Origin: Symsagittifera roscoffensis | Taxonomy: Eukaryota; Xenacoelomorpha; Acoela; Convolutidae | Direction: 5' to 3' | Length of the DNA stretch: 64,000 nucleotides | Assembly (NCBI RefSeq): GCF_963678635.1 | Contig: NC_087068.1 | Span: 55,708,467-55,772,466 of the forward strand | In this document: positions 40,801-54,299 of the stretch, piece by piece | Layout: each line of letters starts with the position of its first letter | Numbering within the stretch: position 1 is the first letter of the stretch | Notes under the pieces: generated by a model | What the model was told of the DNA's origin: nothing | The model's database searches: none | What the model saw: the letters and a program-made list of their open reading frames with translations, nothing else | Made by a program: the position numbers and the translations under genes

Positions 40801-43800
40801 AACGGTCGTTCTTTGTTAATACAAAACTCGAGCAAGGTCGAAACATACTTTTGCACGGTCGAGCGTGGTTGGTACATATCTCGAGCACGGTCGAAACATA
40901 CCTACAGCACGGTCGAGCACTGTTAATACATACCTCGAGCACGGTCGAAACATACCTCCAGCATGATTGAGCACTGTTAATACATACCTCGAGCACGTTC
41001 GAAACATACCTCCAGCACGGTCGAGCACTGTTAATACAGACCTCGAGCACGGTCGAAACATGCCTCCAGCACGGTTGAGCACTGTTATTACACAGCTCGA
41101 GCATGGTCTAAAACTACCAACAGCACGGTCGAGCCTTTTTAATACACACCTCGAGCACGGTCGAAACATATCCCCAGCACGGTCGAGCACTGTTGATGCA
41201 CACCACGAGCACGGTTGAAACAGACCTCCAGCATGGTCTAGCACTTTTAATACATACCTGGAGCACGGTCAAAACATACATCTAACACGGTCGAGCACTG
41301 TTGATACATACCTCGAGCACTTTCGATACATACCTTCACCAACGGCCAATCTTTGTTAATACATAACTCGAGCAAGGTCGAATTATAACTTTTGCACGGT
41401 CGAGCTTTGTTGATTCATATCTCGAGCACGGTCAAAACATACCTACAGCACGGTCGAGCACTCTTAGTACATTTCTCAAGCACGGTTGAAACATACCTCA
41501 AGCACGGTTGAGCACAGTTAATACATACCTCGAGCACGGTCGAAACATATCTCAAGCATGGTCGAGCACTTTTAATACACAACTCAAGCACGTCCGAAAC
41601 ATACCTCCAGCACGGTCGAGTACTGTTAAAACATACCTCGAGCACGGTCGAAACATACTTCCAGCACGGTCGAGCACTGTTAATACATATATCGAGCATG
41701 GTCGAAACATACCTCCAGTACGGTCGAGCACTGTTAATACAAACCTCGAGCACGGTCGAAACATACCTCCAGCACGGTCGAGCACTGTTAATACACACAT
41801 CGAGCGCCTTCGAAACATACATCCAGCACGGTCGAGCACTGTTAATACATAAATCGAGCACGGTCGAAACATACCTCCAGCACGGTCGAGCACTGTTGAT
41901 GCACACCACGAGCACGGTTGAAACATACCTCCAGCATGGTCGAGCACTTTTAATACATACCAGGAGCACGGTCGAAACATACATCTAACACGGTCGAGCA
42001 CTGTTGATACAAACCTCGAGCACTTTCGAGACATACCTTCACCAACGGCCGATCTTTGTTAATACATAACTCAAGCAAGGTCGAATTCAACCTTTTGCAC
42101 GGTCGAGCTTTGTTGATTCATATCTTGAGCACGGTCAAAACATACCTACAGCACGGTCGAGCACTCTTAGTACATACCTCAAGCACGGTTGAAACATACC
42201 TCCAGCACGGTTGAGCACAGTTAATACATACCTCGAGCACGGTCGAAACATATCTCAAGCATGGTCGAGCACTTTTAATACACAACTCAAGCACGTCCGA
42301 AACATACCTCCAGCGCGGTCGAGTACTGTTAAAACATACCTCGAGCACGGTCGAAACATACCTCCAGCACGGTCGAGCACTGTTAATACATATATCGAGC
42401 ACGGTCGAAACATACCTCCAGTACGGTCGAGCACTGTTAATACATACCTCGAGCACGGTCGAAACATACCTCCAGCATGGTCGAGCAATGTTAATACAAA
42501 CATCGAGCGCGGTCGAAACATACATCCAGCATGGTCGAGCACTGTTAATACATAAATCGAGCACGGTCGAAACATACCTCCAGCATGGTTGCGCACTAAT
42601 AATACATACCTCGAGCACGGTCGAAACATACATCCTGCACGACCGAGCACTAACGATGCATACCTCGAGCATGGTCGAAACATACCTCGAGCACGGTCGA
42701 GCACTGTTAAAACATACCTCGGGCACGGTCGAAATATACCTCCAGCATTATCGAGAGCTGTTAATACATTCCTCGAGCACGATCGAAACATACCTTCAGC
42801 AACGGTCGTTCTTTGTTAATACATAACTCGAGCAAGGTCGAAACATACCTTTTGCACGGTCGAGCACTGTTGATTTATATCTCGAGCACGGTCAAAACAA
42901 AACTACAGCACGGTCGAGCACTGTTAATACATACCTCGAACACGCTCGAAACATACCTCTAGCACGGTCGAGCACTGTTAATACATACCTCGAGGACGGT
43001 CGAAAAATACCTTCAGCAACGGTCGTTCTTTGTTAATACAAAACTCGAGCAAGGTCGAAACATACCTTTTGCACGGTCGAGCACTGATGATTTATATCTC
43101 GAGCACGGTCAAAACAAAACTACAGCACGGTCGAGCACTGTTAATACATACCTCGAACACGCTCGAAACATACCTCCAGCACGGTCGAGCACTGTTAATA
43201 CATACCGCGAGCATGGTCGAAACTTACCTCCAGCACGGTCGAGCGCTGTTAATACATAACTCGAGCACGTTCGAAACATACCTCCAGCATGGTCGAGGAC
43301 TGTTAATACATACCTCGAGCACGGTCAAAACATACCTCCAGCACGGTCTAGCACTGTTAATACATAATTCGAGCACATACCGCGAGCATGATCGAAACAT
43401 ATCTCCAGCACAGTCAAGCACTGTTGATGCACACCCCGAGAACTGTTGAAACTTACTTCCAGCATGGTCAAGCACTGCTAATACATACGATCTTTTCAAT
43501 ACACGATCTTTTCAATACATACCGCGAGCACGATCGAAACATATCTCCAGCACAGTCAAGCACTGTTGATGCACACCCCGAGAACTGTTGAAACCTACTT
43601 CCAGCATGGTCAAGCACTGCTAATACATACCTCGAGCAAGGTCGAAACATACATCCAACACGGTCGAGCACTGTTAACACATACTTCGAGCACGGCCGAA
43701 ACATACCTTCAGCAACGGTCGATCTTTTCTAATACACAACTAGAGCAAGGTCGAAACATACCTACAGCACGGTCGAGCACCGTTAATACATACCTCGAGC

Positions 43801-46800
43801 ACGGTCGAAACATACCTCCAGCACGGTTGAGCACAGTTAATAGTTCCTCGAGCACGGTCGAAACATATCTCAAGCACGGTCGAGCACTGTTAGTACATAC
43901 CTCAAGCATGGTCGAAACTTACCTCCAGCGCGGTCGAGCAATGTTATAACATAACTCGAGCACGTTCGAAACTGACCTTCAGCACTGTCGAGCACTGTTA
44001 AGACATGCCTCGAGCACGGTCGAAACATACCTCCAGCACGGTTGCGCACTGTTAATACATACCTCGAGCACGGTCGAAACATACATCCTGCACGATCGAG
44101 CACTGTCGATGCATACCTCGAGCACGGTCGAAACATACCTCGAGCACGGTCGAGCACTGTTGATACATACCTCGGACACGGTCGAAACATACCTTCAGCA
44201 ACGGTCGTTCTTTGTTAATACATAACTCGAGCAATGTCGAAACATACCTTTTGCACGGTCGAGCACTGTTGATTTATATCTCGAGCACGGTCGAAACAAA
44301 CCTACAGCACGGTCGAGCACTGTTAATAAATAGGTCGAGCGCGGTCGAAACATACCTCCAGCACGGTTGAGCACAGTTAATACATACCTCGAGCACGGTC
44401 GAAATATATCTCCAGCATGGTCAAGCACTGTTAGTACATACCTCCAGCACGTTCGAGCGCTGTTATTACATAACTCGAGCACGTTCGAAACTTACCTCCA
44501 GCATGGTCGAGCACTGTTAATACATACCTCGAGCACGGTCGAAACATACCTCCAGCACGGTCGAGCACTGTTTATACACAACTCGAGCACGGTCGAAAAA
44601 TACCTCCAGCACGGTCGAGCCTTTTCAATACATACCGCGAGCACGATCGGAACATATCTCCAGCACAGTCGAGCACTGTTGATGCACACCCCGATCACTG
44701 TTGAAACCCACCTCCAGCATGGTCAAGCACTGTTAATACATACCTCGAGCAAGGTCGAAACATACATCCAACACGGTCGAGCACTGTTATTACATACTTC
44801 GAGTACGGCCGAAACATACCTTCAGCAACGGTCGATCTTTCCTAATACATAATTAGAGCAACGTCGAAACATACCTTTTGCAGGGTCGAGCACTGTTATT
44901 ACATAACTCGAGCATGTTCGAAACATACCTTCAGCACGGTCGAGCATTGTTAATACATACCTCGAGCACGGTTGCGCACTGTTAGTACATACCTCGATCA
45001 CGGTCGAAACATGCTTCCTGCACGATCGAGCACTGTCGATGCATACCTCGAGCACGGTCGAAACATACCTCGAGCACGGTCGAGCACTAATAAAACATAC
45101 CTCGGGCACGGTCGAAACATACCTCCAGCATTGTAGAGCACTATTAATACATTCCTCGAGCACGATCGAAACATACCTTCAGCAACGGTCGTTCTTTGTT
45201 AATGCATAACCCGAGCAAGGTCGAAACATACCTTTTGCATGGTCGAGCACTGTTGATTTATATCTCGAGCACGGTCGAAACAAACCTACAGCACGGTCGA
45301 GCACTGTTAATACATACCTCGAACACGCTCGAAACAAACCTCCAGCACGATCGAGCACTGTTAATACATACGTCGAGCGCGGTGGAAACATACCTCCAGC
45401 ACGGTTGAGCACAGTTAATACATACCTCGAGCACGGTCGAAATAGATCTCCAGCATGGTCGGGCACTGTTAGTACATAACTCGAGCGCGGTTGAAACTTA
45501 CCTCCAGCACGGTCGTGCGCTGTTAATACATAACTCGAGCACGTTCGAAACATACCTCCAGCATGATCGAGCACTGTTAATACATAACTCGAGCACGCTC
45601 GAAACATACCTCCAGCACGGTCGAGCCTTTTCAATACATACCGCGAGCACGATCGGAACATATCTCCAGCACAGTCGAGCACTGTTGATGCACACCCCGA
45701 GCACTGTTGAATTCTATCTCCAGCATGGTCAAGCACTGTTAATACATACCTCGAGCAAGGTCGAAACATACATCCAACACGGTCAAGCACTGTTAATACA
45801 TACCTCGAGCACGGTCGAAACATACCTCCAGCATGGTCGAGCACTGTTAGTACATACCTCGAGCACGGTCGAAACTTACCTCCAGCGCGGTCGATCACTG
45901 TTATTACATAACTCGAGCACCTTCGAAACATACTTTCAGCACGGTCGAGCACTGTTAATACATACCTCGAAAACGGTCGAAACACACCTACAGCACGGTC
46001 GAGCACCGTTAATACATACCTCGAGCACGGTCGAATCATACCTCCAGCACGGTTGAGCACAGTTAATAATGCCTCGAGCGGGGTCGAAACATATCTCAAG
46101 CATGGTCGAGCACTGTTAGTACATACCTCGAGCACGGTCAAAACTTAACTCCAGCGCGGTCGATCACTGTTATTACCTCCAACTCGAGCACCTTCGAAAC
46201 ATACTTTCAGCACGGTCGAGCACTGTTAATACATACCTCGAACACGGTCGAAACATACCTCCAGCAGCACGGTCGAGCACTGTTAATACATACCACGAGC
46301 GCGGTCGGAAGATACCTCCAGCACGGTCGAGACTTTTTAATACATACCTCGAGCGCGGTCGAAACATATCTCCGGCACGGTCGAGCACTGTTGATGCACA
46401 CCACGAGCACGGTTGAAACATAAATCCAACACAGTCAAGTACTGTTAATACATACCTCAAGTACGGTCGAAACATATCTCCAGCACGGTCGATCTTTCTT
46501 AATACATAACTAGAGCAAGGTCGAAACATACCTTTTGCAGGGTTGAGCACTGTTGATACTTTTCTCGAGCACGGTCGAAACATACCTACAGCAGCACGGT
46601 CGAGCACTGTTAATACATACCACGAGCACGGTCGGAAGATACCTCCAGCACGGTCGAGACTTTTTAATACAAACCTCGAGCGCGGTCGAAACATATCTCC
46701 AGCACCGTCGAGCAGTGTTGATGCACACCACGAGCACGGTTGAAACATACGTCCAACACGGTCGAGCACTGTTAATACATACCTCGAGCACGGCCGAAAC

Positions 46801-49800
46801 AAACCTTTAGCAACGGTCGATCTTTCTTAATACATAACCAGAGCAAGGTCGAAACATACCTTTTGCAGGGTTGAGCACTGTTGATACTTTTCTCGAGCAC
46901 GGTCGAAACATACCTACAGCACGGTCGAGCACTGTTAATACATAACTCGAGCACGATCGAAACATATATCCAGCACAATCGAGCACAGTTGATGCACACC
47001 ACGAGCACGGTTGAAACCTACCTCCAGCATGGTCAAGCACTGTTAATACATACCTCGAGCAAGGTCGAAACATACATCCAACACGGTCGAGCACTGTTAA
47101 TACATAGCTCGAGCACGGCCGAAACATACCTTTAGCAACGGTCGATCTTTCTTAATACATAACCAGAGCAAGGTCGAAACATACCTTTTGCAGGGTTGAG
47201 CACTGTTGATACTTTTCTCGAGCACGGTCAAAACATACCTACAGCACGGTTGAGCACAGTTAAAAATGCCTCGAGCACGGTCAAAACATAAATCAATCAT
47301 GGTCGAGCACTGTTAGTACACACCTCAAGCACGGTCGAAACTTACCTCCAGCGCGGTCGAGCACTGTTATTACATAACTCGAGCACGTTCGAAACATACC
47401 TTCAGCACGGTCGAGCACTGATAAAACATACCTCGAGCACGTCGAAACATACCTCCAGCACGGTCGAGCCTTTTTAATACATACCTCGAGCACGGTCGAA
47501 ACATGTCTCCAGCACGGTCGAGCACTGTTGATGCACACCACGAGCACGGTTGAAACATACCTCCAGCATGGTCGAGCACTGTTAATACATACCTCGAGCA
47601 TGGTCGAAACATACATCCAACTTGGTCAAGTACTGTTAATACATACCTCGAGCACCTTCGAAACATACATCCAGCACGGTCAAGTACTGTTAATACATAC
47701 CTCAAGTACGGTCGAAACATACGTCCAACACGGTCGAGCACTGTTAATACATACCTCAAGTACGGTCGAAACGTACCTTCAGCAACGGTCGATCTTTCTT
47801 ATTACATAACTAGAGCAAGGTCGAAACATACCTTTTGCAGGGTCGAGCACTGTTGATACTTTTCTCGAGCACGGTCGAAACATACCTACAGCACGGTCGA
47901 GCACTGTTAATACATACCTCGAGCACGGTCGAAACATACCTACAGCACGGTCGAGCACTGTTAATACATACCTCGAGCACGGTCGAAACATACCTCCAGC
48001 ACGGTCGAGCACTGTTAATACATACCTCGAGCACCTTCGAAACATACATCCAGCACGGTCGAGAACTGTAATTACATACCTCAAGCACAGTCGAAACATA
48101 CCTCCAGCACGGTCGAGCTCTGTTAATGGATACCTCGAGCACGGTCGAAACATACATCCAACACGGTCGAGAACTGTTATTACATACCTCGAGCACGGCC
48201 GAAACATACCTTCAGCAACGGTCGATCTTTCTTATTACATAACTAGAGCAAGGTCGAAACATACCTTTTGCAGGGTCGAGACCTGTTGATACTTTTCTGG
48301 AGCACGGTCGAAACATACCTAGAGCACGGTCGAGCACTGTTAATACATACCTCGAGCACGGTCGAAACATACCTCCAGCACGGTCGAGCACTGTTAATAC
48401 ATACCTCGAGCACGGTCGAAACATACCTCCAGCATGGTTGAGCACAGTTAATTTTGCCTCGAGCACGGTCGAAACATATCTCAAGCATGGTCGAGCTCTG
48501 TAAGTACATACCTCGAGCACGGTCAAATCTTACCTCCAGCGCGGTCGAGCACTGTTATTACATAACTCGAGCACATTCGAAACATACCTTCAGCACGGTC
48601 TAGCACTATTAAAACATACCTCGAGCATCGTCGAAACATACATCCAACACGGTCAAGTACTGTTAATACATACCTCGAGTACGGTCGAAACATATCTCCA
48701 GCACGGTCGAGCACTGTTAATACATATATTGAGCACCTTCGAAACACATCTCCAGCACGGTCGAGAACTGTTATTACATACCTCAAGTACAGTCGAAACA
48801 TACCTCCAGCACGGTCGAGCTCTTTTAATAGATACCTCGAGCATGGTTGAAACATACCTCCAGCACGGTTGAGCACTGTTAAAACATACCTCGAGCACAG
48901 TTGAAACATGCCTCCAGCACGGTTGAGCACTGTTAATACATACCTCAAGCTTGGTCGCAACATACCTCCAACACGTCCGAGCACTGATGATGCATACCTT
49001 GAGCACATCGAAACATACCTCGAGCACGGTCGAGCACTGTTAATACATACCCCGACCACGGTGGAAACATATCTCCAGCAACGGTAGTTCTTTGTGAATA
49101 CAAAACTCGAGCAAGGTCGAAACATACCTTTTGCACGGTCGAGAGTGGTTGGTACATATCTCGAGCACGGTCGAAACATACCTACAGCACGGTCGAGCAC
49201 TGTTAATACATACCTCCAGCACGGTTGAGCACTGTTAAAACATACCTCGAGCACAGTTGAAACATACCTCCAGCACGGTTGAGCACTGTTAATACATACC
49301 TCAAGCTTGGTCGCAACATACCTCTAGCACGTCCGAGCACTGATGATGCATACCTTGGGCACATCGAAACATAGCTCGAGCACGGTCGAGCACTGTAAAT
49401 ACATGCCTCGAGCACGGTCGAAAAATACCTTCAGCAACGGCCGTTCTTTGTTAATACAAAACTCGAGCAAGGTCGAAACATACCTTTTGCACGGTCGAGC
49501 GTGGTTGGTACATATCTCGAGCACGGTCGAAAGATACCTACAGCACGGTCGAGCACTGTTAATACATACCTCGAGCACGGTCGAAACATACCTCCAGCAT
49601 GATCGAGCACTGTTAATACATACCTCGAGCACGGTCGAAACATACCTCCAGCACGGTCGAACACTGTTAAAACAAAACTCGAGCCCGGTCGAACCCTACC
49701 TCCAGCACGGTCGAGCACTGTTAAAACATACCTCGAGCACGGTCAAAACTTACCTTCATCAACGTTGGATCTTTGTTAATACATAACTCGAGCACGGTCG

Positions 49801-49970
49801 AAACATACCTTTTGCACGGTCGAGCACTGTTGATACATATCTCGAGCACGGTCGAAGCATACCTCCAGCACGATCGATCACTGTTAATACATACCCCGAA
49901 TACAGTGGAAATATACCTTCAGAACTGTTGAGCACTGTTAATATATACCTCGAGCACGTACGAACAATAC
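31855..49970. repeat. 18-kb satellite array, 54-bp monomer
   Basis: The monomer is two related half-units: a 22-base unit (ACCTCGAGCACGGTCGAAAC plus AT) and a 32-base unit (ACCTCCAGCACGGTCGAGCA plus CTGTTAATACAT). About 335 monomers are present. Monomers have a CTCGAG (XhoI) site and five CpG dinucleotides, unlike the AT-rich surroundings. Because 54 is 18 codons and the monomer lacks stops in most frames, 18-residue peptide repeats appear in several frames of both strands at once (for example RYVLTVLDRAGGMFRPCS and HTSSTVETYLQHGRALLI); these are not evidence of genes. A 55-base variant unit recurs and defines higher-order repeats. Confidence 0.95.
38790..42270. repeat. Higher-order satellite repeat with 1,739-base period
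   Basis: Sequence from about 38,790 to 40,530 recurs at +1,739 bases with near identity (for example 39,057 with 40,796 and 39,676 with 41,415). A further partial copy begins near 42,050. Within the array to the left (36.3-38.7 kb) shorter periods of 380, 488 and 812 bases are seen. Confidence 0.85.
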
Positions 49971-50059
49971 GGCTTGTCATGCGGTAATTCGGAGGCAAAA
50001 AGAAATTATTTCTTTCAAAAATCAACATTATTTGTAACATTTAAATCGACTCAAAGCGC

Positions 50060-50300
50060 AAACCAGTATCGTTCTAAATTGGGTGAAGTAAGCTTATTTG
50101 CCATATTTGATTTGTTGATAAAAGCGAAATTTATCACTTTGTAATCTACATGGCATGTGGGGGGAGGATTTTTACAATAAAGTTAATAACAAAAAAATCA
50201 TTTTTTTATTTTCATTCAGTTTTTTCGCGTTCTTACTTCTCCATAGACCCTAAAAAGCAGTCGGGACAGTCAGGGCTTCGCCCTGATACGAGCATTCGTG
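50060..50300. repeat. Dispersed repeat, copy 3 (partial)
   Basis: TTTGCCATATTTGATTTGTT, GTGAAATTTATCACTTTG-like sequence, the GGCATGTGGGGGGAGG block and the CAGGGCTTCGCCCTG hairpin match the 3' half of the repeat at 1974-2880. It directly follows the satellite. Confidence 0.65.
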
Positions 50301-51060
50301 TTATATTTTGAAATCAGTTGAACAAAAACGTTTCAGATTGTGCATTACTTAGAAATAAGGGTAATAAATTTTGAACAAATTGCTCGCATCGGGGCAAATC
50401 CCTGAATGTTTTGACTGCCCATCAAGTGGTCTCGAATAGTTTTTGGTTAATGAAATATTATTAATTAAGAGTTTTAGGCTTGCAATATCAAGTTTTAAGT
50501 GTTCGAATTAAAAAGAACAATTAGCTTGCCTTTCACTTAGGAACGACTTTTTAATGCGGGATATTTCGCCACTAAATATTTCACTTTACTTTTTCAGCAT
50601 TAAAGTAGATAACGAAAAGTTTAGACAGCCTCATTCAACATCAACCAAAAAGTCAGTTAAGTATACTATTGAGCGCGAACCGACGGAGCCACAAAGAGCA
50701 AGGGATCGATCCCCCGAGAGTATCTGAAATTGAAATTTAGTCTGTATTAAAAAAACCACCCCAATTGATATATTCTTACTTTCGGAGCAACAAAGTTGGA
50801 ACAGCAAAACGAAACATAGCGTTCATCAGGGCCTGTATACTTTGGGAGAAAGTTATATTAAGCAAAACAAAACGTCAAGATGATGCAAAAATTTTGCAAT
50901 TATAAGAGTACACTACTTTAAATGGACATTAAGACTACAGAGTCGAGTGTCGATTTAAAGTTTCCAGTGGGCGCGCTATGTGCACGTCGCCGCTTGGCGG
51001 ATTAAATCGGCTCTAATTTTGACATTTTTTTCTAAATCATTGAAATTTGGATTTTCTAAA
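50198..51060. repeat. 863-bp tandem duplication, copy 1
   Basis: This unit is repeated at 51,061-51,888 with only a few substitutions. It contains the hairpin-tailed end of the dispersed repeat and unique AT-rich sequence, including a GC-rich island with CAAGGGATCGATCCCC and GGGCGCGCTATGTGCACG. No gene is seen. Confidence 0.9.
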
Positions 51061-51888
51061 TCATTTTTTTATTTTCATTCAGTTTTTTCGTGTTCTTACT
51101 TCTCCATAGACCCTAAAAAGCAGTCGGGACAGTCAGGGCTTCGCCCTGATACGAGCATTCGTGTTATATTTTGAAATCAATTGAACAAAAACGTTTCAGA
51201 TTGTGCATTACTTAGAAATAAGGGTAATAAATTTTGAACAAATTGCTCGCATCGGGGCAAATCCCTGAATGTTTTGACTGCCCATCAAGTGGTCTCGAAT
51301 AGTTTTTGGTTAATGAAATATTATTAATTAAGAGTTTTAGGCTTGCAATATCAAGTTTTAAGTGTTCGAAATAAAAAGAACAATTAGCTTGCCTTTCACT
51401 TAGGAACGACTTTTTAATGCGGGATATTTCGCCACTAAATATTTCACTTTACTTTTTCAGCATTAAAGTAGATAACGAAAAGTTTAGACAGCCTCATTCA
51501 ACATCAACCAAAAAGTCAGTTAAGTATACTGTTGAGCGCGAACCGACGGAGCCACAAAGAGCAAGGGATCGATCCCCCGAGAGTATCTGAAATTGAAATT
51601 TAGTCTGTATTAAAAAAACCACCCCAATTGATATATTCTTACTTTCGGAGCAACAAAGTTGGAACAGCAAAACGAAACATAGCGTTCATCAGGGCCTGTA
51701 TACTTTGGGAGAAAATTATATTAAGCAAAACAAAACGTCAAGATGATGCAAAAATTTTGCAATTATAAGAGTACACTACTTTAAATGGACATTAAGACTA
51801 CAGAGTCGAGTGTCGATTTAAAGTTTCCAGTGGGCGCGCTATGTGCACGTCGCCGCTTGGCGGATTAAATCGGCTCTAATTTTGACAT
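51061..51888. repeat. 863-bp tandem duplication, copy 2
   Basis: It matches 50,198-51,030 at an offset of 863 bases; copy 1 carries an extra 30-base T-rich tail before the junction. Differences include GCG/GTG near 51,090 and A/G near 51,531. Confidence 0.9.
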
Positions 51889-52044
51889 AGAAATCTACCT
51901 CGCAGCACAGTTTGGCGCGACTACAGAGGTCACTTTTTTCTTTTGATTGGCTGTATAAACAATATTGCGTGTTTTTGATATGCAGCAACTGAATGACGTA
52001 CATTACATCCCGCATCCAAGTTTAGGCGTAAATAATCGATTATA
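51889..52044. other. Spacer between duplication and satellite
   Basis: About 155 bases of non-repeated sequence; nothing recognisable is seen. Confidence 0.5.
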
Positions 52045-52230
52045 AGCACTGTTAATACATACGTCGAGCGCGGTCGAAACATACCTCCAGCACGGTCGAG
52101 CACTGTTAATACATACCTCGAGCACGGTCGAAACATACCTCCAGCACGGTCGAGCACTGTTAATACATACCTCGAGCACGGTCGAAACATACCTCCAGCA
52201 TGGTTGAGCACAGTTAATTTTGCCTCGAGC
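52045..52230. repeat. Short satellite stretch ending at the assembly gap
   Basis: Three and a half 54-bp monomers, including close matches to 48,330-48,465 (ending GTTGAGCACAGTTAATTTTG), run directly into the N block. The array probably continues in the gap. Confidence 0.9.
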
Positions 52231-52430
52231 NNNNNNNNNNNNNNNNNNNNNNNNNNNNNNNNNNNNNNNNNNNNNNNNNNNNNNNNNNNNNNNNNNNNNN
52301 NNNNNNNNNNNNNNNNNNNNNNNNNNNNNNNNNNNNNNNNNNNNNNNNNNNNNNNNNNNNNNNNNNNNNNNNNNNNNNNNNNNNNNNNNNNNNNNNNNNN
52401 NNNNNNNNNNNNNNNNNNNNNNNNNNNNNN
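52231..52430. other. Assembly gap (200 N)
   Basis: Exactly 200 N, probably a placeholder length. It joins satellite on the left to retroelement on the right, so the true distance is unknown. Confidence 0.99.
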
Positions 52431-52593
52431 TAAGAGATGGATTCATCGTTATTTGAAGTGAATGAGTCATATTTGGTATTTGTGTAAGGTTTTTGAGTTG
52501 ACTCTTAGTGATTTCATGTTCTTGTATCTCGTAGGGTAGTAGAGTTTCCTTTGTGAATGAACCTGGTTGATAGCTTTGAGTATTTATTTGAAA

Positions 52594-53007
52594 TTAGGAT
52601 TGTATGTGTTGGTCTGATTGTGTAACATTTTGTCTTGTAGATTTTGTTGTTGGTATCTTTGGAAGTAATTTTCTTCTTCTGAATATTATGGTTGGTTTTA
52701 TTGAATTGTCTTTTATGTGTGTTATTTTTGTTTTGTATAAAAAATCGAGAATTCTCAGTGCAATCTGTTTGAGTTTTTTCTTTTCAGTAAAATTTACAGG
52801 TTGAGTTTTCGGGTTTTTGTTTGTTTGTTGTGTAGAGCTATGTTCGCTAGAATGAGACTGTGTCGTAAGGAGTGGTCGTGCTATTGAATTGCTAATGTTC
52901 TTATTTGTATAGAAGTCGTAATTGTGATTTGCAAAAATTGTTTCCAATTTTATAATTTTCGTTTGTTTAATTATAGAGAAGTAATGATTGTTTGTTTTCC
53001 AAATCAT
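52594..53007 (-). pseudogene. Gag N-terminal region, unit next to the gap
   Basis: 137 codons open from MIWKTNNHYFSIIKQTKIIKLE, with Gln/Thr/Ser-rich sequence (TTQSHSSEHSSTQQTNKNPKTQ) and a basic stretch (FRRRKLLPKIP). The same region occurs at 57,719-58,069 with an earlier stop. It continues toward the gap as a decayed frame. Confidence 0.45.
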
Positions 53008-53939
53008 CCTCCGACATAAGAGTTAGAATGATTGATGCCAAATCCACGTGTCAGTTTTGATTTCCTAAACTGTTATTTCTTACATTTTTTGTGAACTATC
53101 CTTATCCTTGGGGTATATTGTCGTGACAAGATGGATTGAGGACAGATTGTATCATTTCATTAGAATGATTTGTTGCTGCTCTCAAACGAATGTGATGTTC
53201 TTCGCGTCGAACAAAACTTAACCTTACTTAAATGCGGTTTGATATGAGATCAAGGGTTGGAGAATGGTATACCAATCCACAAGGTTCAGTTATAATTAGA
53301 ACAGACGTAGCTCATTAGATACTATTTTAGTTCTCACTAGTTCAAAGATGTGTTCTAGGCCTGGGTCAAAAAAAGTAGGGTTCAAGTGAAGGATGAGTAA
53401 ACAAAATTATCAACTATTCATCCATTGCAGTGGGGAACGGGGCTTAATGCTACACAGTGTGTATTAGTATGTAAATTCGTGTACAAAACAATGACCATAG
53501 TGCTTGAGCTTCCTTTGGAAGATGGTGAGATAGAGCCTTTTTATCGAAAAAAAATCTGTGATTGAAAAATTTTTTTTGTCATTTATAGTCTTGTTTCTCT
53601 GCAAATTGTCTTTGATGTGGAGATGGTTTGTTTAGTTGGCAGGTGAGACAGTCATTGAAAAGTACTTTAAATATATGTGCGTATGAGAAGATTTTTTTTG
53701 TAAAATAATGACGTGTTTTTTGTATCCTTTATGTCCTTTCGTACTCGAGGAGTGTGATGTATAAAATGCTATTAAAAGTAAACTTAGCGCTTAAATTTAA
53801 ACTAAACAAGAACTGCTAGATGTTTAAATCCAAGTATTAAAAATTCATATACTGTTATTGTTTATATTACAGCTGTACATTCTGTAGAGAGTCGTAACTC
53901 TGTTTGTGTTAAAAAGCTTGAGGTTGCTGAGTGTAAGTT

Positions 53940-54060
53940 CAATTTTTTAGAGTCTTGATGTTATTGTAAGAGTGCTGCACCGATTCCAAATTTGGATGCT
54001 TCGCATATTGCATAAAATGGTTGGTTTGGGTCTGAAATAGTATATGTTCGCTTATATATT
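53940..54060 (-). pseudogene. RNase H fragment of the retroelement, copy A
   Basis: The minus strand reads QPFYAICEASKFGIGAALLQ followed by a stop and TQTELRLSTECTA. This matches the first RNase H motif region of Ty3/gypsy polyproteins, where D-A-S is usual and E-A-S is seen here. The same sequence recurs near 59,025-59,110. Confidence 0.6.
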
Positions 54061-54299
54061 TTTTGAAGTATTTCAATACGTTTTTGAAGTTTTAGAGTTC
54101 ATTCAAAATTGTTTTACTGACCTAATATATGAAATGTTTTAAGGTATAATGGACTCTTTAAAATAAATTTGCATAAGAAGTTTAACATTCCAAGGAGTTT
54201 TTGTGTTTTTTTATTAGATGGTGGTTGAAATTTTAAAAATTGCTTCTTTTGTTGATTTGAAAGGTTTAATTCTTTTTCCTCTATTGATAAGTTCTTAAA

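Noticed and set aside
31855-49970. CRISPR array
   Set aside because: Spacing is regular, but there are no unique spacers: both halves of each unit are repeated, and the context is a eukaryotic genome.
50690-50725. tRNA gene around GAGCGCGAACCGACGG...GGGATCGATCCC
   Set aside because: A- and B-box-like words are in the wrong order for either strand and no cloverleaf closes.
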